Shown here piece by piece: positions 1 through 7,649 of a stretch of DNA of 10,661 nt (the stretch's first letter is position 1; every line of letters begins with the position of its first letter). This stretch comes from Syntrophus sp034006265. Lineage in GTDB: Bacteria; Desulfobacterota; Syntrophia; Syntrophales; Syntrophaceae. The stretch is taken from NCBI GenBank assembly GCA_034006265.1, contig JAVETB010000095.1:1-10661 (forward strand), given 5' to 3'. The position numbers were made by a program, and so were the translations under genes. The notes beneath the pieces are model-generated. The model did no database searches. It was not told where the DNA came from and saw only the letters and a list, made by a program, of their open reading frames with translations.

Positions 1-234
1 CAATCTTTCGATTCTGAATTTCTTCAAAACGTGGCGTGAAAAACCGAAATGATCAGTTGCTTCAAAATAGGCGGTGGATTTGGGCTTCTCTTCGGCATTG
101 CATCGGGCAGTCGTTTCTGATAGCCTCACACGTCTTGGACATGGCTACCGGAAGGCCGCAGACGGCCATCCATCGAGGCCCGCGGCCGCGATGGCCCTTT
201 CCCTAAACGATCCTCAATGGACTGGAGCAACCCT
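1..234. other. Non-coding region upstream of mutL with two GC-rich hairpins
   Basis: No convincing gene is present. One + frame is open from base 2 to a TGA at 50-52 (16 codons) and could be the tail of an upstream gene, but this is too short to call. Two adjacent stem-loops follow. The first has arms GGCCG at 154-158 and CGGCC at 163-167 with loop CAGA. The second has CCATCG at 170-175 pairing with CGATGG at 189-194, plus an inner GGCC/GGCC stem with loop CGC. No T-run follows, so they are not a textbook intrinsic terminator. They could mark the end of an upstream transcript or form the mutL leader. Confidence 0.5.
224..227 (+). promoter_or_regulatory. Ribosome binding site that favours a TTG start for mutL
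   Basis: GGAG at 224-227 lies 7 bases before TTG at 235-237. The in-frame ATG at 217 has no purine-rich motif upstream. The site therefore lies inside the longer reading frame and supports initiation at TTG. Confidence 0.55.
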
Positions 235-2115
235 TTGAGCCACAGAATTCACCTCCTTCCCGAAACGCTGACCCACCGGATCGCCGCCGGCGAAGTCGTG
301 GAAAGACCGGCGTCCATCGTCAAGGAACTTTTGGAAAATGCCCTCGATGCCGGGGCGACGGAGATCACCATCGAACTGGAGCAGGGCGGCTGCGGACTGA
401 TCCGCATTTCCGACAACGGAAGCGGCATCAGCGCCGAGGATGTTCCGCTGGCCTTCGCCCGTCACGCCACCAGCAAAATTGCGGAGTTCGATGATCTCTA
501 CCGGGTGCGTTCCTTCGGATTCCGCGGGGAAGCCCTGGCAAGCATTGCCTCCATATCCCGGATGGAGCTGGTGACCCGGATCCCGGAGGTTCTGGCAGGG
601 GTGCGGATCATTGTCGAAGCGGGAAAAATGATCGACACGGCAGAAACGGGCTGCCCCGTCGGAACGACCGTGACGGTGAGCCGTATCTTCGATTCCGTGC
701 CCGTGCGCAAGAAATTCCTCAAATCCGAAAACACGGAGCGGTCGTACTGCCTCGATGTGATTACCCGGCTGGCCCTGGCAAACCCCGAGGTTCGAATCCG
801 GGTTCTCGCCAAGGGGCGGGAACTCTTCTCCTACCCGGCAACACCCCGTCTGGCGGAGCGGATCGCCATCGTCCTCGGACAGGGGGACTCCGACCGGATG
901 CAGCCGATTGAGGGCGGCGCCGCCGGGCTCAAGGTTTACGGATTTGCCTCCCAGCCCGACCTGACCATTGCAACGACGAGGCAGATCTACACGTTTGTCA
1001 ACCGGCGGCACGTCAAGGATTATCTTCTCAACCATGCGGTCATGACGGCCTATCGGCGGCTCATCGAGCCCCGGCGCTACCCGGCGGCGGTTCTCTATAT
1101 CGATCTCGATCCAGCCGATGTGGATGTAAACGTCCATCCCGCGAAGCTGGAGGTGCGCTTCCGGCAACCACGGATCGTCTACGAGGCGGTTGTCGAGACC
1201 CTGTCCCGCATGCTTCGCGGCTTGGCTCCGCCCCTTTCCATCCAGCCGTCCCATGGACCTTCCGGGACCCTCGAGGAAAGCCCCGGGCTGCGGGAGGAAT
1301 ACGCATCCCGGGTTTCCGAGGCGTTGCGGCGGTATTCCCTGGCTTCGGGAAGCCGGAAGCTGATGTATGGGAAGGGACAGGAGCCAGGAACGGAAATGCA
1401 TCCGGCCGTCAGCCCCGAGATGGGATTGCAGGCCCGGACTGCTTGGCCGCCGACCCGGACCCGGAAAGCGGAAGGAAACCCTGCAGCGCCTGATCTGTTC
1501 GAGCCAGCTCCGCCGCGGAACCTTTCCCGTCCCGTCTTTTCCGACCTGGAGTTTATCGGCTCTCTATGGGAGACCTATCTGATTTTTCCTTCCCCCGAAG
1601 GAATGATCCTGGTCGACCAGCATGCCGCCCATGAGCGGGTCCTTTTTGAAAAGATCAAAGACGGGGCCGAGAGGGGAAAGCAGGCCGTTCAAGGCCTTTT
1701 GATCCCGGAGGTCCTCAGCCTCTCCAAGGCGGACTTTGAACGGATTTCCGACTTGATCCCTCTGCTTGAGGAGGCCGGCGTCGAAGCGGAGCCCTTCGGC
1801 GGCGACTCGGTGGTTGTCAAGGCCCTACCCGCCCTGTTGGCCCATCTGGAAGCGGGGGCGCTCGCAAAGGATCTGATCTCCGAATTTTCCGAGAGGGAGC
1901 GGGCTCTTTCCCTTGCCGAAAAGAGGGACAGAATTTACGCCTTCCTGGCCTGCCGGGGGGCGGTCAAGGCCGGTCGGCACCTGACCCGGGAGGAAGTGGC
2001 GCAGTTGTGCCGGGATCTGGACGCCACCCCCTTTGCCGCCACGTGCCCTCACGGAAGACCGGTCTATGTCCTCTACCCCCAGCGGGAAATCGAACGGATG
2101 TTCAAGCGCCGGTAA
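235..2115 (+). CDS. mutL: DNA mismatch repair protein MutL, endonuclease type
   Basis: MutL couples mismatch recognition by MutS to strand removal. Numbering from the TTG start (626 aa), the N-terminal GHKL ATPase shows the E-N motif near residues 34-35, DNGSG at 60-64, the RHATSKI segment at about 76-82 and GFRGEAL at 95-101. A variable linker spans roughly 335-440. The C-terminal dimerisation domain carries DQHAAHERVLFE at 461-472, ACR at 572-574 and CPHGRP at 604-609. These are the metal-binding motifs of nicking MutL proteins found in bacteria without MutH, and E. coli MutL lacks them. Start choice: ATG 217 would add six residues but lacks a ribosome binding site, whereas TTG 235 has GGAG 7 bases upstream and gives the MSHRIHLLPE start usual for the family. 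The stop codon overlaps a possible miaA start (TAATG), so the two are probably co-translated. No mutS is in the window. Confidence 0.97.
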   Translation: MSHRIHLLPETLTHRIAAGEVVERPASIVKELLENALDAGATEITIELEQGGCGLIRISDNGSGISAEDVPLAFARHATSKIAEFDDLYRVRSFGFRGEALASIASISRMELVTRIPEVLAGVRIIVEAGKMIDTAETGCPVGTTVTVSRIFDSVPVRKKFLKSENTERSYCLDVITRLALANPEVRIRVLAKGRELFSYPATPRLAERIAIVLGQGDSDRMQPIEGGAAGLKVYGFASQPDLTIATTRQIYTFVNRRHVKDYLLNHAVMTAYRRLIEPRRYPAAVLYIDLDPADVDVNVHPAKLEVRFRQPRIVYEAVVETLSRMLRGLAPPLSIQPSHGPSGTLEESPGLREEYASRVSEALRRYSLASGSRKLMYGKGQEPGTEMHPAVSPEMGLQARTAWPPTRTRKAEGNPAAPDLFEPAPPRNLSRPVFSDLEFIGSLWETYLIFPSPEGMILVDQHAAHERVLFEKIKDGAERGKQAVQGLLIPEVLSLSKADFERISDLIPLLEEAGVEAEPFGGDSVVVKALPALLAHLEAGALAKDLISEFSERERALSLAEKRDRIYAFLACRGAVKAGRHLTREEVAQLCRDLDATPFAATCPHGRPVYVLYPQREIERMFKRR

Positions 2116-2138
2116 TGCATGGGAGCGGACGGGATAAA

Positions 2139-3128
2139 ATGATCAGGGAGAAGGAGAAGCCCCGCCTCATCGTGGTGATGGGTCCCACCGCCGTGGGCAA
2201 AACCCGGACGGCCATCGCCCTGGCGAAGTTCTGCAACGGCGAAATCGTCAGCGCCGACTCCATGCAGGTTTATCGCCATATGGACATCGGAACAGCGAAG
2301 CCGACACCCGCCGAACAAGGCCAGGTTCGTCACCATCTCATCGACATCGTGGATCCCGATGAACCCTTCAACGCAGCATCCTTCATGGAGCGGGCCAGGG
2401 CAGCCATCGCCGATCTCCATCGCCGGGGGAAGGGCATTGTCGTGACAGGAGGAACAGGCCTTTATATCCGCGCCCTTCTGGGAGGTCTCTTCGATGGCCC
2501 CGGCGCCGATGAGGCACTGCGCCGATCCTATGCCGCCATTCTGGAGCGGGAGGGAAAACCCGGCCTGTACGAGATCCTGAAAACGAAGGACAGCCGCGCC
2601 GCGGCGATCATCCATCCCAACGATGCGGCGCGGACGGTCCGGGCCCTGGAGGTCCTGGAGCTGACAGGCGTCTCGATCGTGGACCAGCAGCAGGATCATG
2701 GGTTTGCCCAGCGTCCCTATTCGGTCCTGAAAATCGGTCTGCGGATGGAACGTCCCCGTCTTTATGAGCGCATCGAAACCAGAACGGATCAAATGATGGC
2801 GCAGGGATTCCTCGAAGAAGTTCAGTGCCTGCTGGATATGGGCTTTTCCGAGGATCTCAAGCCGATGCAAGCTCTGGGCTACCGGCAGCTGGTCAGGGTT
2901 CTGAAAGGCACCCTCGACCTCGAGGAAGCGGTGAACTCGATCAAGCGGGAAACCCGACACTACGCCAAACGCCAGCTTACCTGGTTCGGCGCTGATCCGG
3001 AGATTTCCTGGTTTGACGCCGGGGACAGGGAGGGAATTCTTCAGTCTGCACGGCTCCTTCTGGAGGGAAATCCCTCCGGAAGATCTCCCCTCCAGAGGAG
3101 GGGAACACTGCAAAATCCCTTGACTTAG
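2139..3128 (+). CDS. miaA: tRNA dimethylallyltransferase MiaA
   Basis: MiaA transfers a dimethylallyl group from DMAPP to N6 of A37 in tRNAs that read UNN codons, the first step toward ms2i6A. From ATG 2139 (329 aa) the P-loop GPTAVGKT is at residues 15-22. SADSMQVYRHMDIGTAKP follows at 38-55, TGGTGLYIRA at 103-112, an MQALGYRQL motif and the late KRETRHYAKRQLTWF segment. All are hallmarks of the family. An alternative ATG at 2115-2117 overlaps the mutL stop and adds eight residues. It has no clear ribosome binding site but could be used by translational coupling. The frame stays open further upstream only inside mutL. The last ~24 residues are a non-conserved tail, and its DNA forms two strong hairpins at 3057-3104. 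Confidence 0.95.
   Translation: MIREKEKPRLIVVMGPTAVGKTRTAIALAKFCNGEIVSADSMQVYRHMDIGTAKPTPAEQGQVRHHLIDIVDPDEPFNAASFMERARAAIADLHRRGKGIVVTGGTGLYIRALLGGLFDGPGADEALRRSYAAILEREGKPGLYEILKTKDSRAAAIIHPNDAARTVRALEVLELTGVSIVDQQQDHGFAQRPYSVLKIGLRMERPRLYERIETRTDQMMAQGFLEEVQCLLDMGFSEDLKPMQALGYRQLVRVLKGTLDLEEAVNSIKRETRHYAKRQLTWFGADPEISWFDAGDREGILQSARLLLEGNPSGRSPLQRRGTLQNPLT
3057..3104 (+). other. Tandem hairpins in the 3' end of miaA
   Basis: The first stem pairs CTTCTGGAGGG (3057-3067) with CCCTCCGGAAG (3072-3082) around loop AAAT: 11 base pairs with one U-G pair. The second pairs TCCCCTCC (3086-3093) with GGAGGGGA (3097-3104) around loop AGA. The arms share GGAGGG and CCCTCC cores, so each could also pair with the other hairpin's arm. 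They encode the poorly conserved tail of MiaA. No T-run follows, so a role in RNA processing or stability is only a guess. Confidence 0.5.
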
Positions 3129-3284
3129 ACAAGGGATAAAGATAAGGATGCGCCTTGTAATAACAAGTTCTTGCATTCGAATAGAAATCTACCCTAAAGG
3201 GCGCAGGGCCGACTTCCCGAAGGTGGAACAAGGGAGCATCAGGGCGGCATACCTGCCGCCCTTGTAATTTTTGGAGCACCTGTC
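3129..3284 (+). promoter_or_regulatory. Candidate attenuating leader of valS
   Basis: This 156-base stretch separates miaA from valS. A possible weak promoter is TTGACT (3120-3125) with GATAAG (3141-3146), 15 bases apart. Three mutually exclusive pairings are visible. TGCGCC (3149-3154) pairs with GGCGCA (3200-3205). AAGGGCG (3197-3203) pairs with CGCCCTT (3257-3263). AGGGCGGC (3241-3248) pairs with GCCGCCCT (3255-3262). ACAAGGG occurs at 3129-3135 and 3228-3234 and is complementary to CCCTTGT at 3259-3265. This layout fits a terminator/antiterminator switch. A canonical T-box (TGGN followed by ACCGCG) is not present. GGTGGAAC at 3222-3229 is only a partial match, and tRNA-Val would require TGGT. 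The regulatory role is inferred. Confidence 0.4.
3241..3272 (+). terminator. Terminator-like hairpin abutting the valS ribosome binding site
   Basis: An 8-base-pair GC-rich stem (3241-3248 with 3255-3262, loop ATACCT) is followed by TTGTAA and five Ts (3268-3272). The valS Shine-Dalgarno GGAG (3273-3276) begins directly after the Ts. No promoter fits between the hairpin and valS, so valS transcripts must pass through it. This suggests conditional rather than constitutive termination. Confidence 0.55.
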
Positions 3285-5948
3285 ATGGACAAAGGGTCTT
3301 TAAGCAAAGCGTATGAACCTCGGGAAGTTGAGGAAAGATGGTACCAATACTGGCTGGATGCCGGCTTTTTTCATGCGGATGACGAAGGGGAAAAACCTCC
3401 TTTCGCCATTGTGATCCCGCCGCCCAATGTGACGGGCATCCTCCACATGGGCCATGCCCTGAACAACACGCTTCAGGACATCATCGTCCGCTTCAAGCGC
3501 ATGCAGGGTTTCAATACTCTCTGGATGCCGGGAATGGATCATGCGGGCATCGCCACCCAGAATGTCGTGGAACAGGAACTGGCCCGGGAGGGGCTGACGC
3601 GCCATGATCTCGGCCGGGAGAAGTTCATCGAGCGGGTCTGGGAGTGGAAAGCCAAGTTCGGCGGAGTCATCATCAATCAGTTGAAGAGGCTGGGATGCTC
3701 CTGCGACTGGGAGCGTCAGAGGTTTACCATGGACGACGGGCTGTCCCGTGCCGTCCGGGAAGTTTTTGTCCGCCTCTACAATGAGGATTTGATCTATCAG
3801 GGGGATTACATCGTCAACTGGTGCCCCCGCTGCCACACCGCCATTTCCGATCTCGAAGTGGAGTACAAGGAGGAGGCCGGCTCCCTCTGGAACATCCGCT
3901 ACCCCCTTGCCGACGGAAGCGGCGAGATCATCGTGGCGACCACCCGTCCGGAAACGATGCTGGGTGATACGGCGGTGGCCGTTCACCCCGACGATCCCCG
4001 CTACAAGGATCTCGTGGGCAGGGACGTGCTCCTTCCCCTGGTGAACCGCAGAATTCCCATCATTGCAGATGACTACGTGACCATGGATTTCGGTTCCGGG
4101 GCGGTGAAAATCACGCCGTCCTCCGACCCCGCCGACTTTGCCATGGCCGAACGGCATTCGCTGGAAATCATCAACATCATGGACGGAAACGCCGCCATCA
4201 ACGAAAACGGCGGCCCCTACCAGGGGCAGGACCGCTACGAATGCCGGAAGAACGTCGTGACCGACCTGGAGAAACAGGGTTTTCTGATCAGCGTTGAGCC
4301 GTACATGCATAACGTGGGACAGTGCTACCGCTGCAAGACCGATATCGAACCCGCCGTTTCCAAACAGTGGTTCGTCAAGATCAAGCCCCTGGCCAAATCG
4401 GCCATCAGCGCCGTGGTGAAGGGGAAAACCCGCATTGTCCCGCCCATGTGGGAAGCGACCTATTACGAATGGATGAACAACATCCGGGATTGGTGCATCT
4501 CCCGGCAGATCTGGTGGGGGCACCGCATCCCCGTCTGGTATTGTGATTCCTGCGGAAAGATGATCGTCTCCACGCAGGATCCCGATGCCTGCCCCGATTG
4601 CGGGAACACCTCACTCCGCCAGGAGGAGGATGTCCTGGATACGTGGTTCAGCTCCGCCCTCTGGCCCTTTTCCACCCTGGGCTGGCCGGACTCGACGCCC
4701 GCCCTGAAAACATTTTATCCCACCTCGCTCCTGATCACCGGGTTCGATATCCTCTTCTTCTGGGTGGCCCGGATGATGATGATGGGAAAATACATCATGC
4801 ATGACATTCCCTTCCGGGACGTTTATCTCCATGCCCTGGTGCGGGACGAAAAGGGTGAGAAGATGAGCAAGTCCAAGGGAAACAGCATCGATCCCCTGGA
4901 CATGATCGACAAGTATGGAACCGATGCCTTCCGGTTCACCCTGGCCGCCTTTTCCGCCCAGGGGAGGGACGTCCGGATGTCCGAGGAGCGCATCGAGGGC
5001 TATAAATTCTTCGTGAACAAGATCTGGAACGCCGCCCGCTTCTCCCTGATGAATCTTGAAGATCATCCGGATGAAGGAAGCGTTGCCGCCGCCGCGGAAA
5101 AATCCCTGAAGGATAAATGGATTTTGAGCCGGCTTCAGAGGACTGCCGGCGAGGTTGTCCGCAGCCTCAACGAATACCGCTTCAACGACGCCGCCGCCGC
5201 CGTTTACTCCTTTTTCTGGCATGAGTTCTGTGACTGGTATCTGGAACTGGCCAAACCCGCCCTGTACGGCAGGGAAACACCGGAAATGCACCTGGCAACC
5301 CAGACCACCCTGAAAGAGGTTCTGCAGGGCGGGCTGAAGCTCCTCCATCCCTTCATGCCTTTCGTCACGGAAGAAATCTGGCAGAAGCTTTCCCATGACG
5401 GCACGTCCATCATGGTCAGCCCGTTCCCGAAGATGGATGATGGAAAAATCGACGATGAGGCGGAGCGGCAGATGAGCCTGGTCATGGATGTGATCACCTC
5501 CATCCGCAACATCCGGGGCGAAATGGGGATCGCCCCTTCCCGAAAGCTCCGGGCCGTTCTTTCCGCTCCTCAGGACGGAGAAAAGGCGCTGATGACGGCG
5601 GCGCAGGGTGATATCATCAATCTGGCCGCTCTGGCAGAGCTGGAAATCCAGGGAGACATGGAGGAACCCAGGGGCGTGGCCACCGGAGTGGTCGGCTCCA
5701 TGCGCGTTTTTGTCCACCTGGAAGGCCTCATCAACATCGCCGAGGAAAAAGCCCGGCTGGAAAAGGAAATGGCAAAGCTGGACAAGGACCTGGCACAGGT
5801 TTCCCGAAAGCTCGCCAACCGTGATTTTCTGGCAAAGGCGGCTGAGGCCGTTATCCTGAAGGAAGAAGAAAAGCACAAAGCCCTGCGGGAAAAGCACGTC
5901 CTTTTGAAAGCGGCATACAAGAAATTTCAGACCATGGAAGAAAATTAG
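3285..5948 (+). CDS. valS: Valyl-tRNA synthetase
   Basis: A class I aminoacyl-tRNA synthetase that charges tRNA-Val and edits mischarged threonine. At 887 aa it is slightly shorter than E. coli ValS (951). The HIGH-type motif HMGH is at residues 54-57 within PPPNVTGILHMGHALN. The CP1 editing domain follows, with TTRPETMLGDTAVAVHPDD. Cysteine pairs WCPRC, CYRC, CDSC and CPDC are spread through the middle, and the DVLDTWFSSALWPFSTLGWP block is typical of ValS rather than IleS or LeuS. KMSKS is at 526-530, followed by the anticodon-binding helical domain. The last ~65 residues form a charged coiled-coil arm (from about EEKARLEKEMAKL) characteristic of ValS. GGAG at 3273-3276 lies 8 bases before the ATG. 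The gene heads a tight run valS-nadC-birA-coaX. Confidence 0.97.
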   Translation: MDKGSLSKAYEPREVEERWYQYWLDAGFFHADDEGEKPPFAIVIPPPNVTGILHMGHALNNTLQDIIVRFKRMQGFNTLWMPGMDHAGIATQNVVEQELAREGLTRHDLGREKFIERVWEWKAKFGGVIINQLKRLGCSCDWERQRFTMDDGLSRAVREVFVRLYNEDLIYQGDYIVNWCPRCHTAISDLEVEYKEEAGSLWNIRYPLADGSGEIIVATTRPETMLGDTAVAVHPDDPRYKDLVGRDVLLPLVNRRIPIIADDYVTMDFGSGAVKITPSSDPADFAMAERHSLEIINIMDGNAAINENGGPYQGQDRYECRKNVVTDLEKQGFLISVEPYMHNVGQCYRCKTDIEPAVSKQWFVKIKPLAKSAISAVVKGKTRIVPPMWEATYYEWMNNIRDWCISRQIWWGHRIPVWYCDSCGKMIVSTQDPDACPDCGNTSLRQEEDVLDTWFSSALWPFSTLGWPDSTPALKTFYPTSLLITGFDILFFWVARMMMMGKYIMHDIPFRDVYLHALVRDEKGEKMSKSKGNSIDPLDMIDKYGTDAFRFTLAAFSAQGRDVRMSEERIEGYKFFVNKIWNAARFSLMNLEDHPDEGSVAAAAEKSLKDKWILSRLQRTAGEVVRSLNEYRFNDAAAAVYSFFWHEFCDWYLELAKPALYGRETPEMHLATQTTLKEVLQGGLKLLHPFMPFVTEEIWQKLSHDGTSIMVSPFPKMDDGKIDDEAERQMSLVMDVITSIRNIRGEMGIAPSRKLRAVLSAPQDGEKALMTAAQGDIINLAALAELEIQGDMEEPRGVATGVVGSMRVFVHLEGLINIAEEKARLEKEMAKLDKDLAQVSRKLANRDFLAKAAEAVILKEEEKHKALREKHVLLKAAYKKFQTMEEN

Positions 5949-5957
5949 GAATTCCCC

Positions 5958-6809
5958 ATGATGCTTTCCGTACCAAAATTCATGATGGAACCCCTGATCC
6001 GTGCCGCTCTGGCGGAAGACATCGGATCGGGTGACGTGACCACGGCATCCGTACTGACAGGACAGGAAAAGGGGCATGCGAGGGTGGTGGCCAAATCGGA
6101 CCTGGTACTGGCCGGCGGGGACATCTTTGGCGCGGTCTTTCTCCTGGTCGATGACCGGATCCAAAGGACATCCTGGCTGCCGGACGGTATGCAGGTCCAG
6201 CGGGGACAGGTGGTCGCCGAACTCTCAGGCCCTCTGGCCGGCATTCTGATGGCGGAACGGGTAGCCCTGAATTTCTTCCAGAGGATGTGCGGCATCGCCA
6301 CGGCAACCCGGCAATATGTGGAAGCCGTTTCCGGAACGAAGGCAAAGATTCTGGACACCCGGAAAACCGTTCCGGGACTGCGCATCCTGGACAAATACGC
6401 CGTGCGGATCGGCGGAGGAACCAACCACCGCTTCGGCCTCGGCAACTGCATTTTGATCAAGGAGAATCACATCGAGGCGGCGGGCGGCATCGGCGAGGCC
6501 GTATCCCGGGCCCGGCAGGCGGCGTCCCACACCCTGAAAATCGAAGTGGAAGTGAAAAATTTTCAGGAATTGGACGAGGCCCTCGCCGCAGGGGCCGATA
6601 TCATCATGCTGGACAACATGAGCGTCCCGGAGATGCGGGAGGCGGTCCGAAAGGTCAATGGCAAGGTCCCCCTGGAGGCTTCGGGAAACGTCACGCTGGC
6701 GACGGTCCGGCAGATCGCCGAAACGGGGGTGGATTTCATCTCCTCCGGCGCCTTGACGCATTCTGTAAAGGCGGCGGACCTGTCGCTTCTGGTAAGCTCT
6801 CCGGGGTAA
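5958..6809 (+). CDS. nadC: Nicotinate-nucleotide pyrophosphorylase (carboxylating)
   Basis: Quinolinate phosphoribosyltransferase converts quinolinate and PRPP to nicotinate mononucleotide, CO2 and PPi in de novo NAD synthesis. The 283-aa protein has the family's usual length. It shows EDIGSGDVTT (20-29), LNFFQRMCGIATAT (104-117), TRKTVPG (134-140), KENH (168-171), EVEV (196-199), the MLDN acidic motif (217-220), EASGN (240-244) and SSGALTHS (262-269), all active-site or phosphate-binding segments of the alpha/beta barrel. ATG 5958 is preferred: AGGA (5947-5950), which overlaps the valS stop, is 7 bases upstream. ATG 5961 is a one-codon alternative. nadA and nadB are not in the window. Confidence 0.96.
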   Translation: MMLSVPKFMMEPLIRAALAEDIGSGDVTTASVLTGQEKGHARVVAKSDLVLAGGDIFGAVFLLVDDRIQRTSWLPDGMQVQRGQVVAELSGPLAGILMAERVALNFFQRMCGIATATRQYVEAVSGTKAKILDTRKTVPGLRILDKYAVRIGGGTNHRFGLGNCILIKENHIEAAGGIGEAVSRARQAASHTLKIEVEVKNFQELDEALAAGADIIMLDNMSVPEMREAVRKVNGKVPLEASGNVTLATVRQIAETGVDFISSGALTHSVKAADLSLLVSSPG

Positions 6810-6812
6810 AAC

Positions 6813-7637
6813 ATGACCGAAAAGACTCTTCAAGTCCTGCCATCGGATCTCGATGAGACCGCTTTACGGGAAAGGCTTCAGGGAAGGCGGATCGGGCGGA
6901 CCGTTCATGTGTATCCGGAGATTGATTCCACCAACAGCGCCGCCTTTTCGCTGGGACATTCCGGGGCGGAAGAAGGAACCGTCGTAATCGCCGATTCGCA
7001 ATCGCAGGGACGGGGCCGCCTCCGGAGGCCCTGGCAGTCCCCTCCCGGAAGCAACCTGTACACCTCCATTCTCCTCAAGCCCCCTATCGAACCCGCTGTC
7101 GCCCCTCAGCTGACACTCCTGGCCGGGGTGGCCGTCGCGGACCTCCTGTCGACGTACTGCCCGGGCTCCATTCGACTCAAATGGCCCAATGATGTTCAGA
7201 TCGATGGGAAAAAGGTCTGCGGCATCCTGACGGAGATGAGGACTTCCGGCCACGGGATTGACTATGTCGTAGTGGGCATCGGGATCAACGTCAACATCCG
7301 GAGGGACGATTTTGACGAGAGCTTCCGGAACCTGGCAACCTCCCTCCGGGACGAGACGGGAGGGCGCATGCTCTCACGTCTGGATCTTGCCGTTGGCCTG
7401 TATGAGCATGTTGAAAGGCGCTATGCCCGCTATCTGGCCGAAGGCTTCGGCCCTCTGAAGGAAAGCTGGCTTCAGTATGCCCGCATTGTCGGGGAGCCCA
7501 TCGAGGTGATCTTCCGGGACGAACTCCAGGCCGGGAAAGTGGTCGGGCTGGAGGAGAGCGGCGCCCTGCTGCTCCGGGGCGATGACGGCAGGGAAGTGCG
7601 CGTCCTTGCCGGCGATGCGACGGTTAAGAAAAAATGA
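6813..7637 (+). CDS. birA: Biotin--[acetyl-CoA-carboxylase] ligase, single-function
   Basis: Activates biotin to biotinyl-5'-AMP and attaches it to the carrier-protein lysine of biotin-dependent carboxylases. Motifs in the 274-aa product: DSTN at 38-41, the biotinyl-AMP loop GRGRLRRPW at 66-74, KWPND at 123-127, GKKVCGILTE at 132-141 and GIGINVN at 155-161. A small beta-barrel C-terminal domain occupies about 225-274. The N-terminus enters the catalytic domain within ~30 residues, so the winged-helix DNA-binding domain of E. coli BirA is absent. The protein should be an enzyme only and not a repressor. GGGG at 6803-6806 lies 6 bases before the ATG. The start is 3 bases after the nadC stop, so the genes are probably coupled. 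Confidence 0.95.
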   Translation: MTEKTLQVLPSDLDETALRERLQGRRIGRTVHVYPEIDSTNSAAFSLGHSGAEEGTVVIADSQSQGRGRLRRPWQSPPGSNLYTSILLKPPIEPAVAPQLTLLAGVAVADLLSTYCPGSIRLKWPNDVQIDGKKVCGILTEMRTSGHGIDYVVVGIGINVNIRRDDFDESFRNLATSLRDETGGRMLSRLDLAVGLYEHVERRYARYLAEGFGPLKESWLQYARIVGEPIEVIFRDELQAGKVVGLEESGALLLRGDDGREVRVLAGDATVKKK

Positions 7638-7649
7638 AAAGGACGGCCT

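Noticed and set aside
214..1401. Long - strand open frame of 395 codons inside mutL
   Set aside because: It is antisense to a clearly conserved MutL, has no recognisable domain, and is typical of shadows in GC-rich coding DNA.
2007..2138. Upstream extension of miaA inside mutL
   Set aside because: Family homology begins only after about 2139. The extension translates mutL sequence in another frame.
3222..3235. T-box antiterminator sequence before valS
   Set aside because: GGTGGAAC matches only part of the consensus, ACCGCG is missing, and the TGGA present would not pair with the ACCA end of tRNA-Val. Kept only as a possible divergent element.
4611..6164. Long - strand open frame of 517 codons across valS and nadC
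   Set aside because: It spans the antisense of two conserved genes and shows no family motifs.
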